A DNA stretch of 64,000 nucleotides from FEB-10 sp963710645 (GCA_963710645.1 CAVQBD010000009.1:1798001-1862000), one strand, 5' to 3'. Numbered from the stretch's first letter, positions 1-9,592 are shown. Numbers and translations: made by a program. Notes: generated from the letters alone by a model not told the origin.

Positions 1-642
1 CTCGTCGAGTTCGAGCAGAACTGGACCGTAGAACGACGATTGGAGTCCGGCTTTCAGGTCGGAAGTGACCTGTGAGTCTTCGGACCAACCGTCATCCCGC
101 AGCAGGACCCGGCTCGTCATGCGGTAGGGATGTCCCCATCCGTCGGTGGAGCGCACGTCATAGAAGGTCCGCACACCCGCCGGTGCCATGTCCGTTGTGG
201 CACCGTAGAACAGCAGCGGCATCCATCCTCGGACGTTCTGTGTGGCATAGGGTTCGAGCATGGCTGCCCAGTCGCCATCCATGGGCGGGGGGTTGAGTTG
301 GTCAACGGCGTATCTGGCCGCCGCGGAGGAAATCTCGTGCGCGCGGTGGATGGTCACCAACTCCGCCGCCCGACCGTGATCTCCAAAGACCATCCAGCGT
401 GCGGTGGTTTCGAGATCGGGACCGGGGCCGGTGGCCCGCACCCGCATGAAACCCACTATCGGCAAGGCGATGACGGCGCCGTAGACGATCAATCGCCACG
501 CGCTGCCGCGGAGAATGGCGGAGAGCGATGGCTTCGGCGGTCGGGCGAGGGCCGTTGTCGAATCCCAACCGCAGCCCGGGCAGATGGTTCCACCCGCCGG
601 AATTTCAGCTGTACATTCGGGACACGGATATGGCTCTGTCAT
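1..642 (-). CDS. Zinc-ribbon single-pass membrane protein, 3' end outside window
   Basis: The frame is open from an ATG at 642 to the window edge (214 residues, C-terminus missing). The N-terminus has two CxxC pairs (CPEC near residue 7, CPGC near 22), a zinc-ribbon knuckle. A hydrophobic segment follows at about residues 49-65, then an extracytoplasmic domain with a late GWGHPYRM stretch. That stretch resembles the DPWGNPY signature of type II secretion major pseudopilins, but no prepilin cleavage site is visible, so I treat the resemblance as weak. The function is unknown. Several longer open frames on the opposite strand here lack recognisable domains and look like shadows. Confidence 0.6.
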   Translation of the reverse strand, partial: MTEPYPCPECTAEIPAGGTICPGCGWDSTTALARPPKPSLSAILRGSAWRLIVYGAVIALPIVGFMRVRATGPGPDLETTARWMVFGDHGRAAELVTIHRAHEISSAAARYAVDQLNPPPMDGDWAAMLEPYATQNVRGWMPLLFYGATTDMAPAGVRTFYDVRSTDGWGHPYRMTSRVLLRDDGWSEDSQVTSDLKAGLQSSFYGPVLLELDE

Positions 643-689
643 CCGCTACAGCCTACCCCAGTCACTCAGTTGAAAGTTGAAAATCGAAG

Positions 690-947
690 GTTGCCCCGCC
701 CTCCCGGAGCGGTGCGGGAGCGATGGGCGGGCGTGCCACTTCTGACAATTTCGGAAATGAGTCGCTTGGGGGTCCAAGCAGCCTGGGGTCCCGAAATTGT
801 CAGGGGTGGCAATCTCGGGGAGCGCGGTGGGGAGATGGGCGCGACGAAATGAGTACATCAATGCGAACACGCGGGCCGGTGGCAGGCACCGTCGAAACCG
901 CATCGAAGCACGAGATCGCGACATCTGCGGCGGTGCCTGGCACCGAC
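690..947. repeat. Composite palindromic repeat element, copy 1
   Basis: The gene-free stretch 643-970 holds a short 7-bp-period run (about 668-690) and this element. Its centre is a long hairpin: arm 735-754 pairs with 791-810 (13 perfect pairs after GCCAC/GTGGC). The loop holds a nested GCTTGG/CCAAGC hairpin. To the right lies a conserved block (GGCAATCTCGGGGAGCGCGG), then a near-palindromic GGCAGGCACC...GGTGCCTGGCACC core at about 880-945. Copies 2 and 3 (3385-3622, 19320-19587) share the flanks and core but have different hairpin arms. No transposase is linked to it. Confidence 0.7.
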
Positions 948-970
948 ACGAACCGGACGGGCGGTGGACT

Positions 971-1756
971 TCAGTGCTTCCGTCCCGAACGTGCGAGGAG
1001 CCAGCGGGTGGGCCCGGGGGAGACGGCGGAGAACCAGTAGAACACCCGCAACATGAAGGGGTAGACCACTTCGCGGCGCGGTCGGCGGACGGTGGCCAGG
1101 ATCACCGCGGCGCACTGCTCAGGGGTGCTCACCGGGATCAGCTTTCCGAGCTTCGGTAAATGATCCCGGTCGACGGTGTTGTGTTCGAAATAGGGGCTTG
1201 CCACCTCACCGAAGACCACGTGGCAGCTTCTGACGCCGGTGCCCGCCAGGTCCTGGTGGAGGGCCTCGTTGAGCCCGCGGAGGGCCCAGCGAACGGCGCT
1301 GTAGGAGGTGGCGCCGGGCCAGGGAAGTCGGGAGGCCGGCGACCCGACGTGGACGATTATGCCCTGCCCAGCATCCAGCATGTCCTCCATGAAGGCGTAG
1401 GTCGTGTTGTAGGCGGCGAGGTAAGGAGCGGCCAGCATGGCGACGGCCTCCTCGGGCGGGGTTTCCTCGATGAACTTCCACTCACCGATGCCGGCGCTGT
1501 TGACGATGACGTCCGGTCGGCCGTACTCGAGCCTGATGCGGTCGGCCATGGCGAGCATCTGGGCCCCGTCGGCGGCGTCCACGGTCTCCATCGAGGCGCT
1601 CCCACCTCCCGCGGAGATGGACTGCAACACCACCTCCAGTTGCGGTTTTCCCCGGGCGATCAGGATGACGTGCCAGCCCTCCCGCGCCAGGGCCCGTGCG
1701 GTTGCCGCTCCGATGCCTGAGGACGCGCCTGTGACGATGGCAAGAGATGGTTGCAT
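971..1756 (-). CDS. Short-chain dehydrogenase/reductase with atypical active site
   Basis: This 261-residue cytoplasmic protein has the Rossmann dinucleotide motif TGASSGIG at residues 9-16, an NSAG element at 86-89, a candidate catalytic Ser139 and Tyr152, so it belongs to the classical SDR superfamily of NAD(P)-dependent oxidoreductases. The catalytic lysine of YxxxK is replaced: the sequence reads Y152-S-A-V-R156. The C-terminus has a hydrophobic segment (about residues 236-248) that may attach it to the membrane. The substrate is unknown. It is divergently transcribed from the membrane-protein gene that starts near 1827. Confidence 0.85.
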   Translation of the reverse strand: MQPSLAIVTGASSGIGAATARALAREGWHVILIARGKPQLEVVLQSISAGGGSASMETVDAADGAQMLAMADRIRLEYGRPDVIVNSAGIGEWKFIEETPPEEAVAMLAAPYLAAYNTTYAFMEDMLDAGQGIIVHVGSPASRLPWPGATSYSAVRWALRGLNEALHQDLAGTGVRSCHVVFGEVASPYFEHNTVDRDHLPKLGKLIPVSTPEQCAAVILATVRRPRREVVYPFMLRVFYWFSAVSPGPTRWLLARSGRKH

Positions 1757-1826
1757 TGTGTTGCTCCGTGTCGGTGATTATTCCACACGCTTCCTGTGGA
1801 TGGCGAATGGTGAATAATACGAGGTG

Positions 1827-3368
1827 ATGGATGATAAGCAGACCTCCGCTCCGGGAGGCCGCGCGCGGGAGTGGCTGTGGCTGGCGGCGGCCCTGCTGGT
1901 GGCGTTGTCGGTGCAGCTGCCGTCTCTTCAGCTGGGTTTTGTGGGTGATGACTACGAGTGGTGGCTCGAGACCCGCTACCGCATGGTTGACAACGCTCGG
2001 TTCCTCGAGCCATTCGGCGGGCTGCGGCTGACAAACCCGGTGATGCTCGCGCCGGACCAACTGGTGTGGGGCACCTGGACTCCCGGGTGGCACCTGTCGA
2101 GTCTTCTGATTCACGGAATAGTGATTGGCCTCCTCTTCGGCGTCGCTCGTCGGGTGGGTTTCGGCCCGCCCGGGGCCGCCGTTATTTCGGCCCTGTGGGG
2201 CGCCTCGCCATTTACCGTCTTCATGGCCCGCGAGGTCCACGTTCGCCACGACCCGTTGCTGTTGGCCTGTTGGCTCGGTCTCGCCCTGCTCTGGCCGGGT
2301 CCCGACGATCGGTGGACCTGGCGGCGCATAGCAGGCGCCGTGGGGCTGGCTGCGGTGTCGGCCCTGACCAAAGAGAGCTGGGTTGTACTGCCGGGGTTTG
2401 CGGCGGCCTACGACCTGGCCTTCCGGAGGAGCGGACTGTCGTCCGCGTTTCGCACGGCGGCGATCTGGTCCATCGGGCCCTTGATTTTTGTTGCCGCCTA
2501 TCTCTTGCGACCCGCAGTGGATACCTCGTACGCCGCCGGTTACTACTCTGGTGGGCTGCGCACGGCGGCCAAGATCCCGAGCACCTTGGCCGCGTTCACC
2601 GGTCGTGTGGATTTCGACCCGTCGAGCCGGCGGTTTGGGCCAGCCGAGTGGGTGGCGTTGATGGCTCTGCTGGCGGCGACCGTGCTCGCTTTTCGGACGC
2701 GTTCAGCCGCGCTGCTGACGGGCGGGGCGTTGTTTCTCCTGCCGCTGGTGCCACTGATTCCGGTGCCGGTGATGGGCGTGCATTACGGCTACGCCTCCTT
2801 CGCCGGCTTTCTTCTGATGGCGGGTGGTTTGGCCCAGCTCGCCATGGATCGTGCGGACCGTCGTCGGACCCGTTTCGTGGTGGCGGCAGTGGCGTATGGG
2901 CTGGCTGCGGTCCTGATGCTTTGGAGCTTGTCGGTGATGACGGGTGAGGCGGCGGATGCCACCCGGCGGGCCGAGGCGAACCAGCGGCTGGTGGCCGAAG
3001 CCGAGGCCTTCGCGCCGGAGCTTCAGCGGGATCGGACACTGGTCTGCGTTCGGCTGGAGAGAATTGTGGTCAGCGCCGGGCTCATCGATCAGGTTGAAGG
3101 GTTGCCCAAGACCTATTTCAATCGAGGCACAGCCCCCTACGGCCTGGTGGGCTGGGCGGAGCTCTTCAGTTGGGTGGGCGAGACTGACGGTGGTCCGCTG
3201 TGGCACGAGATCGCTATCGAAGACGTGGGTGCTGAACCGTTTGCGGTCGTCGGCCACGCCCAGGGCCGGTTCGTCGAGCTGCCGGTGGAGGATCGGACGG
3301 CGGCCGAGGCGGCCGCGCGCTGGGCCAGCAAGGGCTTTCCCGTGCGAGTCATTCAACCCTGGCCGTGA
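1827..3368 (+). CDS. Polytopic membrane protein, GT-C glycosyltransferase-like
   Basis: This is a 513-residue protein with many hydrophobic helices. The first membrane segment is followed by a GDDYEWW stretch, an acidic motif in the first extracytoplasmic loop like the catalytic loop of GT-C fold glycosyltransferases (PMT/GT39-like), so transfer of a sugar from a lipid-phosphate donor is plausible. The C-terminal 150 residues are a soluble extracytoplasmic domain without a recognised signature. The start is GTG-ATG (1824/1827); I chose the ATG. The gene stands alone, divergent from the SDR gene. The family assignment is tentative. Confidence 0.6.
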   Translation: MDDKQTSAPGGRAREWLWLAAALLVALSVQLPSLQLGFVGDDYEWWLETRYRMVDNARFLEPFGGLRLTNPVMLAPDQLVWGTWTPGWHLSSLLIHGIVIGLLFGVARRVGFGPPGAAVISALWGASPFTVFMAREVHVRHDPLLLACWLGLALLWPGPDDRWTWRRIAGAVGLAAVSALTKESWVVLPGFAAAYDLAFRRSGLSSAFRTAAIWSIGPLIFVAAYLLRPAVDTSYAAGYYSGGLRTAAKIPSTLAAFTGRVDFDPSSRRFGPAEWVALMALLAATVLAFRTRSAALLTGGALFLLPLVPLIPVPVMGVHYGYASFAGFLLMAGGLAQLAMDRADRRRTRFVVAAVAYGLAAVLMLWSLSVMTGEAADATRRAEANQRLVAEAEAFAPELQRDRTLVCVRLERIVVSAGLIDQVEGLPKTYFNRGTAPYGLVGWAELFSWVGETDGGPLWHEIAIEDVGAEPFAVVGHAQGRFVELPVEDRTAAEAAARWASKGFPVRVIQPWP

Positions 3369-3384
3369 GGGCCCAATTCTCATG

Positions 3385-3622
3385 GCCCTTCCCGTGAGGC
3401 TGCCAGGCACGCCGATTCGCCCCAACGAGCTGAATCGGTTCGTCGACACTGACGAATCGGGATGACAGGCACCTCCGGGGTACGCGCCCTCGGGGGCGCC
3501 CTGGGACATGGGCGCGATGAACTCAGTGAATCGAAGCGAACGCGCTCACACGGTGCCAGGCACCGTCGAAATCGGATCGGAGCACGAGGTCGACACATCT
3601 GCGGCGGTGCCTGGCACCGACA
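3385..3622. repeat. Composite palindromic repeat element, copy 2 (overlaps aroC 3' end)
   Basis: The right-hand core matches copies 1 and 3: GGTGCCAGGCACC at 3552-3564 and GGTGCCTGGCACC at 3606-3618 flank a conserved 41-bp spacer, preceded by the shared GATGxxxTCAGTGAATCGAAGCGAA-type segment. The left part is more degenerate, with CCGATTCG (about 3412-3419) pairing with CGAATCGG (3453-3460). The core lies inside the aroC reading frame and supplies its last codons and stop. Confidence 0.7.
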
Positions 3623-4823
3623 TGCTTCCTGACGACTTCTTCCGCGGTTTCCACCAGGGTGCCAGTCGTGAGCTGTAGGCCTGCCACGAGGCATCCACGT
3701 CGGCGATGGCATCGCCACCGAGCTTCTCCAACAGGGCATCCGCCAGCACCAGGGCCAGCATGGCCTCGACGATCACCGGCGCCGCCCCGATGGCGGTGAC
3801 GTCCGACCGCTCCCACGCGGTGGTGGACGGTTCGTCTTTTGCAAGATCCACCGAGGGCAGGCCGCGCCGCAACGTGGAGATGGGCTTGAAGAAGGCCCGG
3901 GCCACCAGATCGGCGCCGTTGGTGACGCCACCTTCGAGACCACCGGCCCGGTTGGTGGGCCGCTCGAGCCCTCCGTCGCCGCGCATGATGGCGTCGTGGG
4001 CCTCGGAGCCCATGACCGTCGCGACTTCCATGCCGTCGCCGAGAGACGCCGCCTTGACCGAGTGGATCGAAACCAGAGCTTGGCAGATCCGTCCGTCGAG
4101 TTTTCGGTCCCAATGGGTGTGGGAACCGAGGCCGGGCGGCAGGCCGCGGACCACAGCTCCGACGATCCCTCCCATGGTATCGCCGGCTTCACGTGCGGCT
4201 CTGACGGCTTCGACAAGAATCTCCTCATCGTCGGGCCGGGGGGTGACCAGGGGTGAATCGTGGCGCACGCCACCGAGCAACTCCCAGGTGGGCGGTCCGT
4301 CGTGCACCGCGTGAGGGCCGACCCTCAAAACGCCCGATCGCATGGTGATGCCGTACCGTGCGAGCAGCTGGTCGCAGACCGCACCGGCGGCCACCCGCGC
4401 GGCAGTCTCGCGGGCGGAGGCCCGCTCCAGCACGTCGCGCATGTCGCCGATCTGATCGGTGGCCAGTCCGCCCGAGAGGTCGGCGTGTCCCGGTCGGGGC
4501 GCGGTCACCCGGAGCCGCGCCGTCTGCTCCGGATCGACCTTCCAGGGGTCCATCACCGCAGACCAGTTCTTCCAGTCGCGGTTCGGGATCTGGAGCACCA
4601 ACGGCGAACCCAGGGTGTGACCGTCTCTCAGCCCACCGGTCACCTGGATTTGATCGTGTTCGATGCGCTGCCGGCCACCGCGACCAAAGCCGTGCTGCCG
4701 CCGGGCCAGCCGGCCATCGATCTGGTCACTGCTCACCGGCAGACCCGCGGGCAATCCGTCGAGGATCGCGGTCAATTGAGGGCCGTGGGACTCGCCGCCG
4801 GTGAGCAGGCGGAGCCGCTTCAT
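3546..4823 (-). CDS. aroC: Chorismate synthase
   Basis: AroC converts 5-enolpyruvylshikimate 3-phosphate to chorismate using reduced FMN, the last common step of aromatic amino acid synthesis. The 425-residue product opens with MKRLRLLTGGESHG and contains APRPGHADLSGG, RASARETAARVAAG and the late GGLEGGxTNG block, all family signatures. Typical family members are about 360-390 residues. The excess is at the C-terminus: the last ~25 residues (from about SMSVPGTA) are translated from the intergenic repeat element, so the native stop seems lost or displaced. aroB lies 8.3 kb away on the other strand, so the two are not an operon. Confidence 0.95.
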   Translation of the reverse strand: MKRLRLLTGGESHGPQLTAILDGLPAGLPVSSDQIDGRLARRQHGFGRGGRQRIEHDQIQVTGGLRDGHTLGSPLVLQIPNRDWKNWSAVMDPWKVDPEQTARLRVTAPRPGHADLSGGLATDQIGDMRDVLERASARETAARVAAGAVCDQLLARYGITMRSGVLRVGPHAVHDGPPTWELLGGVRHDSPLVTPRPDDEEILVEAVRAAREAGDTMGGIVGAVVRGLPPGLGSHTHWDRKLDGRICQALVSIHSVKAASLGDGMEVATVMGSEAHDAIMRGDGGLERPTNRAGGLEGGVTNGADLVARAFFKPISTLRRGLPSVDLAKDEPSTTAWERSDVTAIGAAPVIVEAMLALVLADALLEKLGGDAIADVDASWQAYSSRLAPWWKPRKKSSGSMSVPGTAADVSTSCSDPISTVPGTV

Positions 4824-4964
4824 GGCGTTGTCTCCACTGGTGTCTGTGGGGGTTCAAGGTGGACGCGAATGGATCGTTTGTGGTTCACGAATCAGAGCAT
4901 ACCCCATATCCAGACTCCGTTTCATCCTGGACGGAACGGCGGTGCTATGATCCGCCCACGGACA

Positions 4965-6677
4965 ATGAGGCGGTTGTATCCTCCGCGCGGATTCAGTGTC
5001 GCCATCCTGTTGGGGATGACACTGCTTTTGACGCCCCTGGCGGCCCACTGTGACGAGGCCACCCAGCGATTGACCCTGCTTCATACCTCCGACCTCCACG
5101 GCCAAGTACTCCCCTTCGACGACGCCCGAAACATGCCGTCCCGGGGGGCGTTGACCCGGGTGGCGACGGTTGTCGAGGAGATTCGTGCCACGAGCGACCA
5201 CCCGGTGCTGCTGCTGGACAGCGGCGACACGCTTCAGGGGGCGCCCATGGAGCAGTTCGCCCACGTGAAGTGGGGCGAGCCGAGCCCCACCATCGAGGCC
5301 ATGAATCGCATCGGCTACCAGGCCATGGCGGTGGGAAATCACGAATTCAATTTCGGGCTGGGCCCGCTCCGCCGGGCGGAGAGCCAGGCCGATTTTCCCT
5401 TCCTATCGGCCAACACCATCGACGAAGCCACCGGGGAACCGGCCTTCCCACCCTATCTGGTGGTTCAAGCCGGTCCGGTCCGGATCGGAATCCTCGGCCT
5501 GATCACACCCAACGTCCCGGGCTGGGAGCAACCCGCCAACTACCGGGGGCTGCGATTCGAACCCATGGACGAGGCGGCACGCCGCTGGGTGCCGGTGCTT
5601 CGACAAAAGGAGCTCTGTGATCTGGTGGTGGTGCTGGCCCACACCGGCTTCGAGGTGGATCTGGAGACCGGGGCCTCCAACGGCACCGAGTACGAGAACT
5701 TCGGCTGGCGGCTGTCCGAGGTCGAGGGCATCGATGTGCTGCTCACCGGTCACGCCCATCGCGACATCGAGCCGGTGGTGGTCAACTCTGCCATCGTGTC
5801 CCAGCCCCGAGCACGGGCCAGAATCGTCACCAGGATCGATCTTTGGCTGACATCCGAAGGCGATGGGTGGGCCATGGATCACTGGGAGGGTTCAAACCTC
5901 CCGATGGACGACGTCGTGGGGGATCAGCAGCTCGCTGCGGTCTTCGCGCCGCTCCACACACGACTGGCCAAGGCCCTGGATGAGCCGATCACGTCAGTCA
6001 CCGATTTGGTGAGCGTGAGCGGATGCCGGATGGCCGACTGTGCCGCGGTGGACCTCTATCACGCAGCCCAGTTGGCCGCTTCGGGGGCCGATCTATCGCT
6101 CGCTTCCCTGCTCTCCGACGGCACTCCCGATCTCGATCCCGGTCCTGTGACGTGGCGTTGGGTTTACGGGCTGTACGTCTATCCCAACACGTTACTGGCG
6201 GTGGAGGTCACCGGCGCTCAGGTCAAGGACATCCTCGAGCATGCCGCCCTCTACTACCAGGGGCTCGACTGTTCGTCCGAAAACGGGTGTATCGTGTTGA
6301 CGAACCCGGGGGTGCGCAGCTACAACGTGGACAACATGTCCGGTCTCGCCTATCGCATTGATCCCACCCGACCGGAGGGTGAGCGCGTGCGCGATCTGCG
6401 TTATGGCGGTGGGCCGTTGGATCTTCACGCGAAGTTCAAGCTGGTTTGTAACAACTATCGTGCCGCCGGTGGTGGCGGCTATCCCCATTTGTCAGACGCC
6501 CCGGTGGTCTGGACTTCATCCACGGAGGTGACCGAGTTGATTGGTGAGTATCTCCAGAATCACGACCCTTGGCGTCCCACCGTGGACAACAACTGGCGGG
6601 TCGATCATAAGTCTGCATCGGAAACAAGTGTGGCGGTCGATCGCGCGGATGGTGGCGACGGCCGGCCGCGAACATGA
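4965..6677 (+). CDS. Secreted 5'-nucleotidase / 2',3'-cyclic phosphodiesterase family
   Basis: This UshA-like two-domain metallophosphatase has an N-terminal signal peptide (RRLYPPRGFSVAILLGMTLL...). The dinuclear metal motifs appear in order: HTSDLHG, DSGDTLQG, VGNHEFNFG, LAHTGFE and TGHAHRD. The C-terminal nucleotide-binding domain carries LSLASLLSDG and ends near NNYRAAGGGGYPHL. It probably hydrolyses extracytoplasmic nucleotides for phosphate or nucleoside salvage. An upstream in-frame ATG at 4947 is possible; the 4965 start gives a better signal peptide. The TonB-dependent receptor gene begins 28 bases downstream, so the two are probably co-transcribed. The long upstream open frame from 4260 is antisense to aroC and was not used. 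Confidence 0.9.
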   Translation: MRRLYPPRGFSVAILLGMTLLLTPLAAHCDEATQRLTLLHTSDLHGQVLPFDDARNMPSRGALTRVATVVEEIRATSDHPVLLLDSGDTLQGAPMEQFAHVKWGEPSPTIEAMNRIGYQAMAVGNHEFNFGLGPLRRAESQADFPFLSANTIDEATGEPAFPPYLVVQAGPVRIGILGLITPNVPGWEQPANYRGLRFEPMDEAARRWVPVLRQKELCDLVVVLAHTGFEVDLETGASNGTEYENFGWRLSEVEGIDVLLTGHAHRDIEPVVVNSAIVSQPRARARIVTRIDLWLTSEGDGWAMDHWEGSNLPMDDVVGDQQLAAVFAPLHTRLAKALDEPITSVTDLVSVSGCRMADCAAVDLYHAAQLAASGADLSLASLLSDGTPDLDPGPVTWRWVYGLYVYPNTLLAVEVTGAQVKDILEHAALYYQGLDCSSENGCIVLTNPGVRSYNVDNMSGLAYRIDPTRPEGERVRDLRYGGGPLDLHAKFKLVCNNYRAAGGGGYPHLSDAPVVWTSSTEVTELIGEYLQNHDPWRPTVDNNWRVDHKSASETSVAVDRADGGDGRPRT

Positions 6678-6705
6678 TCAGTTTTTACGAAGGGAGGGGA
6701 GAGAA

Positions 6706-9570
6706 ATGAGGCGATTTTTGAGGAACGGAAGCGGTCTGGTGGCCGTCACATTGATGGTGCTGGTGCCAACGGTGGCGCTGGCGCAGTCGAGCGTGACCAC
6801 CGGACAAATTTACGGGACCACCAAAGATCCCACAGGTGCCGTGATGCCTGGTGTCACCGTGACCGCGACCAACGTGGACACCGGTTTCGCGCGGAGCGGA
6901 GTGGCTGACACCAGCGGTTACTACCGCTTGGGCAATGTGCCTTCAGGAAACTACGACGTGCGATCGGAACTGGCGGGCTTCAAGTCCGAGGTCAAGCGGG
7001 GCATCGTGGTGACCCTGGGCTCGTCGGTCCAGGTGAACTTCGACCTCCAGGTGGCCTCGGTGGAGGAGGAGATTGTCGTCACCGCCGAGTCACCCATCGT
7101 GGAGACCACGAACCCCAGCGTGACCGCTGCGGTGTCGGATCAGCAGATCCAGAACCTGCCGCTCCAGGGCCGGGATTTCACCGACTTTGTCGTGCTCACT
7201 CCCGGAACCGTGGCGGGCGGCACTGACGAGATCAGCGGCGGCCGCGGCGGTGTCAACATTGGCGCCCGCGGTGTCCAGAACTCCTTCAACGTGGACGGCG
7301 CCAACTCCCAGTCGGCGTTCTTTGGTGAGGAGCGGGGCGGCACTCGGCCGCCGTTCACCTTCTCGCAGGGCGCGATCAAGGAGTTCCAGGTTTTGAAGTC
7401 GTCCTACAACCTCCAGTTCCAGGCCACCGGCGGCGTCATCAACGCCATCACCAAGTCGGGGACCAACGAGTTCCATGGCGAGGTCTGGGGCTACTACACC
7501 GATGACAGCCTGACCGAGGAGGACGCCCTGGGCCGCAAGGGCGATTCCCAGCAGATCCAGTACGGTGCGGCCGTTGGCGGACCCATCGTCCGCGACAAGC
7601 TCCATTTCTTCACCTCGGTAGACACCCAGGACTACGAGACCCCGAAATTCACCCAGTTCTACGACTTCCCGGCCGGGCGCGAGGCCGACTTCAATGCCCT
7701 CACCGGCCTCGACTACAACGTCGAGACTGCGACCGCCCCCCAGACCAACGATGCCCTGGTCTTCCTGCTCAAGTTCGACTGGCAGCTCGGGGTGAACAAC
7801 CTGCTGACCGCGCGTTACAACTACTCCGATCAAGAGGGCATTAACCAGACCTCCAGCTACACCACCGACGGTCTGTCGACAAATGGCCTCGAGGGCAACT
7901 CCTTCAGCTCGGCCGTGCTCACCCTCAACTCGGTGTTGTCCGACCGAGCCTTTAACGAGGCCTTCGGTCAGTACGCATTCGAAGAGCGGCCGCGCGAGGC
8001 GAACAACACCGAAATTCCGGGCGCCACGATCCGTTGGTTCGCTGCGGTCTTCGGCCAGAACCAGTTCCTGCCCAACTTCCTGGACGAGAAGCGCTTCCAG
8101 CTGGTGGACAACTTCACCTACTACGCCGGCGACCACACCCTGAAAGCCGGCATCAACTTCGACCTGGTCAACTTCGACGACGGCTTCTGCCGCTACTGTA
8201 ACGGCTACTACGAGTACTGGAACTGGGATGACTTCCTCGACGGCGGGGAAGCCGCGACCTTCACCCAGGCGTTCTCCGACGTTGACGGGACGGTGGACTA
8301 CGACACCAATTACTACGCCTTTTATCTGCAGGACGACTGGCGGGTGTCACCCAACTTCACCTTCACCTACGGCCTGCGCTACGACCTCCAGGCCAACCCG
8401 ACGCCGTATGAGACCAACCCCGTGTGGCCCAACACCGGACAGATCCCGGATGACACCAACAACTGGTCGGCCCGCGTCGGCTTCGCCTGGGACATCCGTG
8501 GTGACGGCAAGCAGGTGTTACGGGGCGGCGCAGGTCGGTTCTATGACAACACACCGACCCTGCTTGTCGCCAACGCCATGCTGGCCAACGGTGTCCGTGT
8601 GGTTCGCGTGAGCGGCAACTGTGGTTCGGACATCGACTGCCCCACCTGGCCGAACATCTACCAGGACATCGGCGACCTTCCGTCGGTGCGGTCGGACATC
8701 TTCGTCTTCGACCCCGCCTTCGAGAATCCCGAGACCAACCGCTTCTCCATCGGCTACGAGGCCGAGGTGGTGCGTGATCTGTCTCTCGGCATCGATGTGA
8801 TCTACCAGGAGACCGACAAGCTCGAGCGCAAGCAGGATCAGAACCTCGAGGCCAACGGTGGCGAGACTCTGGACGGTCGGCCAACCTACGACCGGTACAC
8901 GGTTGAGCCCGAGCTCGGCAAAATCATGCAGTTCAACTCCGACGCAGAGGCCGAGTACACGGCCGTCATGATCACCGCCCGCAAGCGGTTCTCCAACCGG
9001 TGGTTCGTCGACGCTTCCTACACCTGGTCCGACGCCAAGGACAACGACTCCAACGAGCGCTCGGTGTCGTCGAGCAGCGACTACCCCGACGACCAGTACA
9101 ACCTCGGCGCCGATTGGGGCCCGTCGGCCTTCGACTCGACCCACAAGTTCGTGGCCTCCTTCGGCTGGCAGCTGCCGGCCAACTTCATGGTCACCGCCAT
9201 CGGAATCTACCGGACAGGATTCCCCTACTCTGCCTTTGACGACCGCGACCTCAACACCGACGGCTACGTCAACAACGAGCGCGCGGTGGTGGAGGTGTCG
9301 GACGGTGTCTATCAGCACTACAAGCGCAACACCTTCCGGCAGCCCGACTTCAAGACCCTGGACCTGCGCTTGAGTTGGACGGCCAGGTTTGGGCGCAGCC
9401 TGGAGCTCGAGCTGATCGGCGAGGTCTTCAACGTGCTAGGTGCCGACAACTTCTACACAACCGAGTTCGATCTGGTGAACTCGGACGGCAGCTTCGACGA
9501 GGACTTCGGCGAGCTGAACGAGGCGGGCAGTCCACGCCGCTACCAGTTCGGCGCGAAGTTCCGCTTCTGA
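6706..9570 (+). CDS. TonB-dependent receptor with carboxypeptidase-regulatory N-terminal domain (Oar-like)
   Basis: This 954-residue outer-membrane receptor has a signal peptide ending near ALAQ, then a carboxypeptidase-regulatory-like beta-sandwich (about residues 30-120, TGQIYGTTKDPTGAVMPGV). A plug domain follows (NLPLQGRDFTDFVVLTPG) and then a long beta-barrel rich in aromatic and Asp/Asn residues, ending in the typical terminal aromatic (RYQFGAKFRF). Such Oar-like receptors import large or oligomeric substrates with TonB energy and are abundant in Acidobacteriota and Bacteroidota. The start is set by a strong GGAGGGGAG ribosome-binding site just upstream of the ATG. It follows the nucleotidase by 28 bases and ends at the terminator at 9593. 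The substrate cannot be told from sequence. Confidence 0.92.
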   Translation: MRRFLRNGSGLVAVTLMVLVPTVALAQSSVTTGQIYGTTKDPTGAVMPGVTVTATNVDTGFARSGVADTSGYYRLGNVPSGNYDVRSELAGFKSEVKRGIVVTLGSSVQVNFDLQVASVEEEIVVTAESPIVETTNPSVTAAVSDQQIQNLPLQGRDFTDFVVLTPGTVAGGTDEISGGRGGVNIGARGVQNSFNVDGANSQSAFFGEERGGTRPPFTFSQGAIKEFQVLKSSYNLQFQATGGVINAITKSGTNEFHGEVWGYYTDDSLTEEDALGRKGDSQQIQYGAAVGGPIVRDKLHFFTSVDTQDYETPKFTQFYDFPAGREADFNALTGLDYNVETATAPQTNDALVFLLKFDWQLGVNNLLTARYNYSDQEGINQTSSYTTDGLSTNGLEGNSFSSAVLTLNSVLSDRAFNEAFGQYAFEERPREANNTEIPGATIRWFAAVFGQNQFLPNFLDEKRFQLVDNFTYYAGDHTLKAGINFDLVNFDDGFCRYCNGYYEYWNWDDFLDGGEAATFTQAFSDVDGTVDYDTNYYAFYLQDDWRVSPNFTFTYGLRYDLQANPTPYETNPVWPNTGQIPDDTNNWSARVGFAWDIRGDGKQVLRGGAGRFYDNTPTLLVANAMLANGVRVVRVSGNCGSDIDCPTWPNIYQDIGDLPSVRSDIFVFDPAFENPETNRFSIGYEAEVVRDLSLGIDVIYQETDKLERKQDQNLEANGGETLDGRPTYDRYTVEPELGKIMQFNSDAEAEYTAVMITARKRFSNRWFVDASYTWSDAKDNDSNERSVSSSSDYPDDQYNLGADWGPSAFDSTHKFVASFGWQLPANFMVTAIGIYRTGFPYSAFDDRDLNTDGYVNNERAVVEVSDGVYQHYKRNTFRQPDFKTLDLRLSWTARFGRSLELELIGEVFNVLGADNFYTTEFDLVNSDGSFDEDFGELNEAGSPRRYQFGAKFRF

Positions 9571-9592
9571 ACATCAACCAGTGCTCACCATC

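Noticed and set aside
130..852. 240-codon plus-strand open frame at the left edge
   Set aside because: It is antisense to the zinc-ribbon frame, runs through a repeat, and has Arg/Gly-rich composition without any domain.
690..947. Insertion sequence
   Set aside because: There is no transposase or target-site duplication; it is too short and is better described as a non-coding structured repeat.
4260..4946. N-terminal extension of the 5'-nucleotidase frame
   Set aside because: It overlaps aroC antisense and has no similarity to the family; the signal peptide begins near 4965.
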